Source: SHZI01 sp049290495
GTDB taxonomy: Bacteria > Pseudomonadota > Gammaproteobacteria > Steroidobacterales > GCA-2729495
Assembly: GCA_049290495.1 (NCBI GenBank)
Contig: JBATNV010000318.1
Coordinates: 12,505 to 76,504 of the forward strand
Direction: 5' to 3'
DNA: 64,000 nt
Part shown: piece by piece, positions 25,931 through 33,187 of the stretch
Layout: each line of letters opens with the position of its first letter
Position numbering within the stretch: position 1 is the first letter of the stretch
Notes under the pieces: generated by a model
What the model was told of the DNA's origin: nothing
What the model saw: only the letters and a program-made list of their open reading frames with translations
The model's database searches: none
Translations under genes and position numbers: made by a program

Positions 25931-27304
25931 ATGTCAGCTCCCGCACTCGCAGCTCATCTCGCCTGTCCCCGCTGCGAGCAGTCACTCCGGCAATACCCGG
26001 ACCGCAGCTGGGGCTGCGGTGCCTGTGGCCTCAACTTTCCCTCGCTGCTCGATGTGCCCTGCCTGTTTGCCGAGCCTGCGGCCACCTTGGCCGAATGGCG
26101 CGGGCGACTGCAGTTCACCCTCGAAAAGCTGGGCCATGAGGCCGTTGAGCTGCAGACCGAACTGCAAAACCCTCGACTGCGTCCACTGACCCGTGATCGC
26201 TTGAGCCTGCTCAACCGCGCAACTCTCGATCAGCTGAAACGGCTGCGCGAGCTGCTTTCACCGCTGGCGATCCACCAGGCACAGGCGGCACTCGCGACAC
26301 ATCTCGCCTTGCAGACGCGGCTGCCAGGCGACCAGGGGCTGACCACCTACTACCCGAATATTCATCGCGACTGGGCCTGGGGCGAGGCCGAGAACGAGGC
26401 GACGCTTCGGCTGGTTGGCGGCGCACTGCCGGGCCGGGAAACCATCGACAGCCTGCTGGTGCTGGGTTCTGGTGCGGGACGTCTCGCCTACGACCTGCAT
26501 CAGGAATACGCGATCGGTGTCACGCTGGCGCTCGATTTTAATCCACTGCTCACACTGCTGGCACGGCGCGCCACCGCTGGTGAAGCCACCGAACTCTGGG
26601 AATTTCCGCTGGCGCCACGCACGCTGGCAGAACACGCCATCCTGCGCGAGCTGGTTGCACCGGAACCGGTACGTGCAGGTTTTCAGCTGCTGCTTGGCGA
26701 TGCGCTGCGACCGCCGCTGACTGCCGCGAGCTTCGACGTGATCGTCACGCCATGGGTGGTCGACATCCTGCCGGAAGACTTCCGTGTGCTCGCCGCGCGA
26801 ATCAACAGCCTGCTGAAAACCGGCGGTCGCTGGATCTGTTTTGGCTCACTCAGCTTTGGCCAACCGCTGGCCAGCCAGCGCTACAGCCTCGAAGAAGCAC
26901 TCGCCATCGTGATGGACAGCGGCTTTGCCGAACCGGATGTGCGCGAGGACGACATTCCTTATATGTGCTCTCCGGCCAGCCGGCATGGTCGACTGGAGAC
27001 TGTCGTGACCATCGTCGCCGACAAGGAACGCAGCGTGGCGCTGCCACCCCGTCACCGCGCCCTGCCCGACTGGCTGGTCAACGGCACGCAACCGGTACCA
27101 CTGCTGCCCGCTTTCGAACTGCAGGCCATGACCACCCGCATCTACTCATTCATCATGGGCATGATCGACGGCCGCCGTTCGATCCGTGACATGGCAAAGC
27201 TGCTCGTCGATCAGCGCCTGATGAGCCGCGAAGAAGCCGAGCCCGCGGTACGCAACTTCCTGATCAAGATGCACGAGGATAGCCAGCGCCCGCCCGGGCT
27301 TTGA
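25931..27304 (+). CDS. Zinc-ribbon SAM-dependent methyltransferase
   Basis: The 457-residue protein starts with a Trm112-like zinc ribbon (Cys12, Cys15, Cys29, Cys32). A class I methyltransferase core follows at about 160-340: motif I reads LLVLGSGAGRLAYDL, the acidic strand is ALDFNPLL, and motif IV region is FDVIVTPWVVDILP. The helix before motif I (TYYPNIHRDWAWGE) resembles the carnosine N-methyltransferase type. A C-terminal helical part (MIDGRRSIRDMAKLLVDQ) looks like a PqqD-like or winged-helix module. No export signal is seen. It is 27 bases after the DUF1501-like gene and convergent with the histidine kinase gene. The substrate is unknown. Confidence 0.82.
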   Translation: MSAPALAAHLACPRCEQSLRQYPDRSWGCGACGLNFPSLLDVPCLFAEPAATLAEWRGRLQFTLEKLGHEAVELQTELQNPRLRPLTRDRLSLLNRATLDQLKRLRELLSPLAIHQAQAALATHLALQTRLPGDQGLTTYYPNIHRDWAWGEAENEATLRLVGGALPGRETIDSLLVLGSGAGRLAYDLHQEYAIGVTLALDFNPLLTLLARRATAGEATELWEFPLAPRTLAEHAILRELVAPEPVRAGFQLLLGDALRPPLTAASFDVIVTPWVVDILPEDFRVLAARINSLLKTGGRWICFGSLSFGQPLASQRYSLEEALAIVMDSGFAEPDVREDDIPYMCSPASRHGRLETVVTIVADKERSVALPPRHRALPDWLVNGTQPVPLLPAFELQAMTTRIYSFIMGMIDGRRSIRDMAKLLVDQRLMSREEAEPAVRNFLIKMHEDSQRPPGL

Positions 27305-27316
27305 CTTCACCCGACG

Positions 27317-28690
27317 TTAATCCGCTGCGCTGGCCATCAACGGCAAACGCAGTTGCACTTCGGCACCGCCGAGTCCCGAGCGCCTGATCTCGACGCTGCC
27401 GTGATAGAGGCCGACGATTTCGCGTACCACGGCGAGGCCGATGCCCTGGCCGGGGACATCGCCACGCTGATCAGCGCGGATACCGCGGCCGAGAACCGAG
27501 CTGGCCTGATCATCGGGAATGCCCGGCCCGTCGTCGGCCACGGTGATCAGCAATGCGTCGCTTCCACCCATGCCAACCGTCACCACGACGCGGCCGGCAC
27601 ACCACTTCCAGGCGTTGTCGAGCAGGTTACCGAAGATCTCGTAGAGATCGCCCGACTCAGCGGGATAGCTCACCCCATCCGGAAGCTGCAGTTCGCAATC
27701 AACGGTTTTGTCACGATGGATCTTGCGCAGACTGCTGACGATCTCGTCGAGCAGCGGCGCGAGTAGCACGGCGCGGGCGGCGAGGCTGCGTGGGCCGGAC
27801 GCGGCAGCGCGCCGCAGCTGGTAATCGACCACGCCCTGCATGCGATCGATCTGTGCACGCAGTGTGTTGGCATCGGGCTGGCGGCCGGCGAGTTCCGTAC
27901 GCACGACGGCCAGCGGCGTTTTCAGGCTGTGAGCCAGGTCGTCCATGGTGGTGCGATAGCGATCCATGCGCTGTCGTTCGGAACCGAGCAGCGTGTTGAG
28001 CCGGCGCGTCACGCCTTCCAGCTCCCGTGGATAGTCGGCGCCGAAGGCTTCCTGCCGACCCGCTTCGATTGCGGATATTTCCTCCGACATGCGCCGCAGC
28101 GGCCGAAGTGCAAAGCGGATGGTCAGCCACAGCGCTGCGAGCAATACAAACATGACGCCGGAGAACCAGGCGAGCAGCTGTTGCCTGAAACGATCGAGCT
28201 GCGCTTCGTAGCCAGCCAGATCGGCAGCCGCAAACACCTGGAACGCCGGTGTCGCATCGGGTCCGAGTTCCCAGTTGATGCCGAGCCCGAACAGCAGCAC
28301 CTCACTGCCATCCGGCAACTGGCGTCGCTTGACTGCACGCTGGCCGGCTTTCAGCGTCGCGCCCGGCGCAAGCTCCAGGCCAACGGCTGATGGCGAACGC
28401 CACAGCGGCAGACCGGAGGCGTCGAGAATCTCGGCATAGAGCCCGGAACCCGGATTGCGCAGCCGCGGCTCGAGCAGACGCCTCGGCACAGTCAAGTCGC
28501 CAGTATCGTCAGCTTCGGCCGCACCGATCAGTGCCAGCACCTGTAGCTCAAGCTGTTCAGTCAGCGCGGCTTCGGCGCTGCGTCTGAAGACTACGTCGAG
28601 CACGACAATGGTGATAGCGAATGCTGCGATGAGCATCACCGCGGTAATCAACAGCAGCTTGCGACTCAGCGAAGCACGGCGGCGCGACAC
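27317..28690 (-). CDS. PhoQ-like sensor histidine kinase
   Basis: The 457-residue kinase starts at GTG. Two transmembrane helices (about 13-33 and 165-185) flank a periplasmic domain of about 130 residues. A HAMP-like segment leads to the phospho-acceptor box DDLAHSLKTPLAVVR, which is very close to the H-box of PhoQ. The ATPase has NLLDNAWKWC (N box), DDGPGIPDD (G1) and GQGIGLAVV (G2). It follows the response regulator gene by 12 bases. The periplasmic domain is not clearly PhoQ's, so the signal is unknown. It probably phosphorylates the regulator at 28703. Confidence 0.92.
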   Translation of the reverse strand: MSRRRASLSRKLLLITAVMLIAAFAITIVVLDVVFRRSAEAALTEQLELQVLALIGAAEADDTGDLTVPRRLLEPRLRNPGSGLYAEILDASGLPLWRSPSAVGLELAPGATLKAGQRAVKRRQLPDGSEVLLFGLGINWELGPDATPAFQVFAAADLAGYEAQLDRFRQQLLAWFSGVMFVLLAALWLTIRFALRPLRRMSEEISAIEAGRQEAFGADYPRELEGVTRRLNTLLGSERQRMDRYRTTMDDLAHSLKTPLAVVRTELAGRQPDANTLRAQIDRMQGVVDYQLRRAAASGPRSLAARAVLLAPLLDEIVSSLRKIHRDKTVDCELQLPDGVSYPAESGDLYEIFGNLLDNAWKWCAGRVVVTVGMGGSDALLITVADDGPGIPDDQASSVLGRGIRADQRGDVPGQGIGLAVVREIVGLYHGSVEIRRSGLGGAEVQLRLPLMASAAD

Positions 28691-28702
28691 GCGTGACCTG
28701 CC

Positions 28703-29386
28703 TCAGCCCGCTTCCGGCGCGCGCGGCATCCGGTAGCCCTGCCCGCGGATGGTTTCGATCAGGCCAAGCTTGCGCTCCGGATCGAGCTTGTTGCGCAGGC
28801 GGGTCAGCAGCACTTCGACCACATTGCTGTCGCGCCCCTCATCGTGGTCATAGAGTTGATCAGCCAGCTGCGCCTTGCTTACCACCTGGCCGGCACGCAT
28901 GACCATGATTTCAAGCAGCCGGTATTCGAAAGCCGTGAGCGTTACCACCTGCTCATCGACGCGCACTTCGCGGGCCTGCGTGTTCATGGCAATCGGACCG
29001 GCGCGCAGCACCGGTTGCGCGTGACCGGCGGCCCGGCGCAGCAAGGCATTGATGCGCGCCTTGAGCTCATCGATGTTGAAGGGCTTGACGACGTAATCGT
29101 CAGCACCGGCATTCAGGCCATTGACCTTGTCCTGCCAGTGCTCGCGTGCGGTAAGGATCACAACCGGAAAGGAATGCTGCGCGGCACGCAGGCGCTTGAT
29201 CAGTTCCACGCCGGAACGATCCGGCAAACCCAGATCGATGATGGCAAGCTGGACGGCAAATTCAGCCGCGAAGTACTCGGCTTCGCTCGCCGTTCCGGCC
29301 TCATCAACAGTGAAATCAGCCGCGCGCAGCATCGCTGCCAGTGACTGGCGCAGCGCCGCATCATCTTCAACGATCAGCAGGCGCAT
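28703..29386 (-). CDS. PhoP-like response regulator (OmpR family)
   Basis: Start ATG 29386 has GAGGG 7 bases upstream. The receiver domain (1-115) has the acidic pocket EDD, the phospho-acceptor Asp51 in AIIDLGLPDRSG, and the conserved TAREH and KPF motifs. A winged-helix DNA-binding domain follows (VTLTAFEYRLLEIMVMRAG, NVVEVLLTRLRNKLD). It is 10 bases after the PepSY gene and 12 bases before the kinase gene. The three probably form an operon in which PepSY protein gives feedback. Regulon unknown. Confidence 0.93.
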   Translation of the reverse strand: MRLLIVEDDAALRQSLAAMLRAADFTVDEAGTASEAEYFAAEFAVQLAIIDLGLPDRSGVELIKRLRAAQHSFPVVILTAREHWQDKVNGLNAGADDYVVKPFNIDELKARINALLRRAAGHAQPVLRAGPIAMNTQAREVRVDEQVVTLTAFEYRLLEIMVMRAGQVVSKAQLADQLYDHDEGRDSNVVEVLLTRLRNKLDPERKLGLIETIRGQGYRMPRAPEAG

Positions 29387-29396
29387 CTTTAAGCCC

Positions 29397-29720
29397 TCAG
29401 TACATTTCACCGGTTATCGCATCAACCCGGTATTCGCGTACCCGGCCGTCGGCAGTCACTACGCGGATCCGGTACGTTACTTGTCCGTCCTTTTCACGAC
29501 GGTCAGCGCGCACCACCTTGCCGCCAGTTCGTTCCCTGACCATCGCCACGGCAGCGTCCTTGCTGATCGCTACCTGCGGTGCAGCCGGCGCCTTTTCAGC
29601 GACCGCATGACCAGCGTCGGAAGACTTCGGCTTCCCGGCCACGGCCGGGCTGGCAGCCAGCAAGCCAGTCACCAGGATGACCAGCAGATTTTTCCGGACC
29701 AGAAATAGCATATCGGGCAT
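29397..29720 (-). CDS. Exported PepSY-domain protein
   Basis: This is a 107-residue protein with a signal peptide (LLVILVTGLLAASPAVA) and one PepSY domain at about 50-107 (ISKDAAVAMVRERTGGKV, YRIRVVTADGRVREYRVDAITGEM). PepSY proteins bind or inhibit peptidases and often accompany PhoP/PhoQ-like pairs in gammaproteobacteria as periplasmic modulators of the sensor. ATG 29720 or 29711 may be used. A (GGCAAT)n tract lies 23 bases upstream, in the likely promoter or leader. Confidence 0.88.
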   Translation of the reverse strand: MPDMLFLVRKNLLVILVTGLLAASPAVAGKPKSSDAGHAVAEKAPAAPQVAISKDAAVAMVRERTGGKVVRADRREKDGQVTYRIRVVTADGRVREYRVDAITGEMY

Positions 29721-29742
29721 TGTCGAGGCTGATCCGGATACT

Positions 29743-29784
29743 GGCAATGGCAATGGCAATGGCAATGGCAATGGCAATGGCAAC
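29743..29784 (+). repeat. Hexanucleotide tandem repeat (GGCAAT)6-GGCAAC
   Basis: Six exact GGCAAT units (29743-29778) and a seventh GGCAAC (29779-29784) lie between the divergent PepSY and carbonic anhydrase genes. The tract is 23 bases from the PepSY start and about 100 bases from the carbonic anhydrase start. It is outside both coding regions by my start choices. A change of one unit would alter promoter or leader spacing by 6 bases without affecting any frame. Confidence 0.95.
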
Positions 29785-29886
29785 AGAATGGACTGTTGCG
29801 CTGAACCCGCACTGAACTTCCGCAGGCTGGCAATGGATCGATCGATCAGGCAACCTTGCCACGGGATCTCAATCTGCAGACCAGCC

Positions 29887-30522
29887 ATGCGCACTCTCGA
29901 CAAGCTGTTTAAACAGAACCGCGACTGGGTCGCGGCAGTCCGCCGGGAAGATCCGCAGTTTTTTGCCCAGCTGGCCGAACAGCAGAACCCCGAATACCTG
30001 TGGATCGGCTGTTCAGACAGCCGCGTCCCTGCCAACCAGGTCACCGGCCTGATGCCCGGCGAGGTCTTCGTCCACCGCAACGTTGCCAATGTGGTCGCAC
30101 ATGCCGACCTCAACTGCCTGTCGGTGATCCAGTTTGCCGTGGAAATACTCAAGATCAGGCACATCATCGTCTGCGGGCACTATGGCTGTGGTGGCATACG
30201 CGCCGCTTACGACGATCAGCGTCTCGGCCTCATCGACAACTGGCTGCGGCACGTGCAGGACGTGGCCATCAAGCATCGTGCTGCGCTTGACGAGTTCAGC
30301 GATGATGAAGCGCGCCTCGACCGCCTGAGCGAACTCAACGTCATCGAGCAGGTCGCCAATGTGTGCCGCACCAATGTGCTGCGCGACGCCTGGGCCAGCG
30401 GCCAGCAAGTCACCGTACACGGCTGGATCTACAACATCACCGACGGACTGCTCATCGATCTCGACCTGTCGGCGTCCAGCAGCAAGGAAGTCCAGGAGAT
30501 GCAGCGCCGCGCCACCGGCTGA
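29887..30522 (+). CDS. can: Beta-class carbonic anhydrase
   Basis: The 211-residue enzyme interconverts CO2 and bicarbonate in the cytoplasm. The zinc-site motifs are complete: GCSDSR (Cys and Asp, near residues 42-44) and CGHYGCGG (His and Cys, near 98-101). Start ATG 29887 (MRTLDKLFKQN) matches the usual start and length of E. coli Can. An upstream in-frame extension through the hexanucleotide repeat would add a low-complexity Asn-Gly run and is rejected. The MFS gene starts 8 bases after the stop, so the two are probably co-transcribed. Confidence 0.95.
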   Translation: MRTLDKLFKQNRDWVAAVRREDPQFFAQLAEQQNPEYLWIGCSDSRVPANQVTGLMPGEVFVHRNVANVVAHADLNCLSVIQFAVEILKIRHIIVCGHYGCGGIRAAYDDQRLGLIDNWLRHVQDVAIKHRAALDEFSDDEARLDRLSELNVIEQVANVCRTNVLRDAWASGQQVTVHGWIYNITDGLLIDLDLSASSSKEVQEMQRRATG

Positions 30523-30530
30523 AGAGCGCC

Positions 30531-31802
30531 ATGAGGAAGCAATCGCCGGTACGTTACGGCCCGCTCGGCGCGGTCAGTTTTGTACATCTCCTCAACGACA
30601 TGATGCAGTCGATAATCGTGGCTATCTATCCACTGCTCAAGGGCGAGTTTGATCTGAGCTTTTTCCAGATCGGCATAATCACCCTGACCTTCCAGCTGAC
30701 CGCCTCGCTGTTGCAACCGGTGGTCGGGATGGTCACGGACAAGCATCCGCTACCGTACTCCCTGCCGATCGGCATGTGCTTCACGCTGATGGGCGTGCTG
30801 CTGTTGTCGGTGGCTGCGACCTATTCAGGCCTGTTGCTGGCTGTCGCGCTGATCGGTTGTGGCTCCTCGGTGTTTCATCCGGAATCCTCGCGTGTCGCGC
30901 GGATGGCTTCGGGCGGAAGATACGGGCTGGCGCAGTCCGTGTTCCAGATCGGTGGCAACCTCGGCCAGGCCATGGGCCCGCTGCTTGCCGCCGGAATCGT
31001 GCTGAGCTTCGGGCGTGCGCATGTCGGCTGGTTCAGCCTGGCAGCACTGCTGGGAATCGTCATCCTGCTGCAGGTCAGCCGCTGGTACCGTCAGCACCTC
31101 AACGAACGCATCCGGAAAAACCTGCCAGCAGAGCGGCCGCAATATCCGGCACCCGTGGTGCGTCGCACGGTCGGCGTATTGATGGTATTGATGTTCTCGA
31201 AGTTTTTTTATCTGGCCAGCATCAGCAGTTACTACGAGTTCTACCTGATACATCATTTCGGCGTGTCGATGACGACCGCCACGCATTTGCTGGCTGTATT
31301 CCTGCTCGCCGTCGCCGTCGGCACCCTGATCGGCGGTCCAATCGGTGATCGTATCGGCCGCAAGCGGGTGATCTGGCTGTCAATTCTCGGCATCGCACCA
31401 TTCACCCTGCTGCTGCCACATGTCGATCTTGCGTGGACCGTTGGCCTAAGCGTGGTAATCGGCGTGGTGCTGGCATCGGCATTTCCGGCGATCATCGTTT
31501 ATGCGCAAGACATGATGCCGCATCGTATCGGCATGGTGTCGGGCATGTTCTACGGTGTTTCGTTTGGTCTCGCCGGTTTGGGCGCGGCGGTACTCGGCGT
31601 CGTGGCAGATCACTTCGGTATCGTGTTTGTATACCAGTTGTGCGCCTTTCTGCCGCTGCTCGGCCTGCTTGCAGTATTGCTACCCGATATACGTCCGCCC
31701 GCGTCTGCCATCAGTCACCCGACAGGCAGTTCCGCAAGCGCTGCGACAGCTCAATCTCCGGCAGGCCCGCAGACTCCCAGGTACCACGAGCGCGCGCCAT
31801 AA
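30531..31802 (+). CDS. MFS transporter, fosmidomycin-resistance (FSR) type
   Basis: The 423-residue protein has about 12 transmembrane helices. Its start (GAVSFVHLLNDMMQSIIVAIYPLL) and the loop GPIGDRIGRKRV are typical of FSR-family major-facilitator exporters. It sits 8 bases after the carbonic anhydrase gene. The last 30 or so residues (from about SAISHPTGSS) are polar, and they are encoded by DNA that also encodes, in antisense, the C-terminus of the convergent UbiD gene (92-base overlap). Substrate unknown; drug or metabolite export is likely. Confidence 0.9.
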   Translation: MRKQSPVRYGPLGAVSFVHLLNDMMQSIIVAIYPLLKGEFDLSFFQIGIITLTFQLTASLLQPVVGMVTDKHPLPYSLPIGMCFTLMGVLLLSVAATYSGLLLAVALIGCGSSVFHPESSRVARMASGGRYGLAQSVFQIGGNLGQAMGPLLAAGIVLSFGRAHVGWFSLAALLGIVILLQVSRWYRQHLNERIRKNLPAERPQYPAPVVRRTVGVLMVLMFSKFFYLASISSYYEFYLIHHFGVSMTTATHLLAVFLLAVAVGTLIGGPIGDRIGRKRVIWLSILGIAPFTLLLPHVDLAWTVGLSVVIGVVLASAFPAIIVYAQDMMPHRIGMVSGMFYGVSFGLAGLGAAVLGVVADHFGIVFVYQLCAFLPLLGLLAVLLPDIRPPASAISHPTGSSASAATAQSPAGPQTPRYHERAP

Positions 31803-33150
31803 GCGCGGCTGAAGGCAGTGAGATCGGCCCGGTGGCCAGGCTCCGCGTCGCATCGATGACCAGCTTGCTGCCGAGCTTGCGGCCCTGTGCATCGGGCGTG
31901 ACGGCATGGTCCATCGCGGCAGGGAAGCCACCGAGAATCTGCACATCGCGCGCCGGGTCGACATGCGAGCTCATCACCCAGTCCAGCTCGGTCTGGTTAC
32001 GGATATCGATGTCTTCATCAACGATAGTGATGCGCTTGAGCGACGTCGTCTGCGCCAGTAGCCGGCCAACGTCCTGCGCGTGGCCCGACCGGATTGGCCG
32101 CATGGCTACCACCAGATGTGCTGCCCCACCCCCGAACATCAGGTCTATCCAGCAGTCGCGCACCGTGCTCTCGCCGTGATCATGGCGTAGTGTCTTGAGG
32201 ATAAGTCCGGCATTGGACAGGCTCTGCAGGGTGGTGCTTTCCGACGGAGGCATTTGACTGGCCAGACCATAGAATATGGCGTCGCGCCGATGGGTTATCG
32301 CCGTGATCCGCGCGACAGGCTTCGGCGCCACGTCGCTCATGTAGCCCGCTGATTCTCCAAACGGGCCCTCATCGGCCATTTCGCCCGGAAGCACCTCGCC
32401 CTCGATGATGATCTCGGCATTGGCCGGCACCAGCAGGTCCGAGGTGCGGGCCCGCACGAGTTCCACGGGCGCGCCCTTGAGGCCGCCCGCCACCGAGACT
32501 TCGTCGACGCCCGGTGCCAGATTAGCGACAGCGGCGAAGTACACCGCCGGCTCTGCACCGATCACCCAGGCGATCGGTGCCGGGCGCCCCACATCCAGAT
32601 CCGTACTTGCCAGCATGTGACCCTGCCGGCCAGGGCTGAGATTTACCACGACGCTGTGAGGATCACGCACCATGGTTCGGTAGACGCCCATGTTCTGCAC
32701 CCCGGTAACCGCGTGCCGGTTCACCACGCAGGTAGTGATATAGGGCGCGCGGTCACGGCCTGGCGTCCATACCGGTATCGGCAATATATCGAGCGCTGCA
32801 CGTGCGTCAGTCAGGATCACTTCCTGGCAGCGAGCAGTCGCCACCCGGACGGGTGCGCGCGGCGCCAGCAGGGCGCGGACCCAGTGCTCGTTGATGTCTT
32901 CGGGTGCAACGCCGAGGGCGAGCGCGTAGCTGTCCACCGAGGCTCCGAGTGCTGCGGTGACCAGCGGAAAGTCTGATCCGCTGACCTGATCGAAGCGCAA
33001 GCCAAAGCGCTCTGCCATCGGCAGACCGTGATACATCCACTTCACCATGCAGCCGGGCTCCCAGCTGCAATCCACCGATCGCGCCACGCGCTTCAACAGG
33101 CCACGCGCTTCAGCCAGCGCGAGGAATTCCCGCAAGTCATGTGCTGCCAT
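31711..33150 (-). CDS. UbiD-family decarboxylase
   Basis: The 479-residue enzyme starts at ATG 33150 with AAGGG upstream. The family fold is clear: MAAHDLREFLALAEARG, then the prenylated-FMN and metal binding strand NMGVYRTMVRDPHSVVV, PFGESAGYMSDV, and PPSESTTLQSL. UbiD enzymes use prenylated FMN to decarboxylate (or carboxylate) aromatic or alpha,beta-unsaturated acids. It lies 37 bases after the molybdenum hydroxylase large subunit gene on the same strand, hinting at a shared aromatic pathway. No UbiX is visible here. Its 3' end overlaps the MFS gene tail-to-tail. Confidence 0.93.
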   Translation of the reverse strand: MAAHDLREFLALAEARGLLKRVARSVDCSWEPGCMVKWMYHGLPMAERFGLRFDQVSGSDFPLVTAALGASVDSYALALGVAPEDINEHWVRALLAPRAPVRVATARCQEVILTDARAALDILPIPVWTPGRDRAPYITTCVVNRHAVTGVQNMGVYRTMVRDPHSVVVNLSPGRQGHMLASTDLDVGRPAPIAWVIGAEPAVYFAAVANLAPGVDEVSVAGGLKGAPVELVRARTSDLLVPANAEIIIEGEVLPGEMADEGPFGESAGYMSDVAPKPVARITAITHRRDAIFYGLASQMPPSESTTLQSLSNAGLILKTLRHDHGESTVRDCWIDLMFGGGAAHLVVAMRPIRSGHAQDVGRLLAQTTSLKRITIVDEDIDIRNQTELDWVMSSHVDPARDVQILGGFPAAMDHAVTPDAQGRKLGSKLVIDATRSLATGPISLPSAALMARARGTWESAGLPEIELSQRLRNCLSGD

Positions 33151-33187
33151 CGATCGCCCTTTATGCTTGCAGTGCCGCCTTCGCGAC

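Noticed and set aside
29677..29886. In-frame 5' extension of the carbonic anhydrase gene through the (GGCAAT)n tract
   Set aside because: It gives an Asn-Gly run and no homology; ATG 29887 matches the usual start and length of beta carbonic anhydrases.
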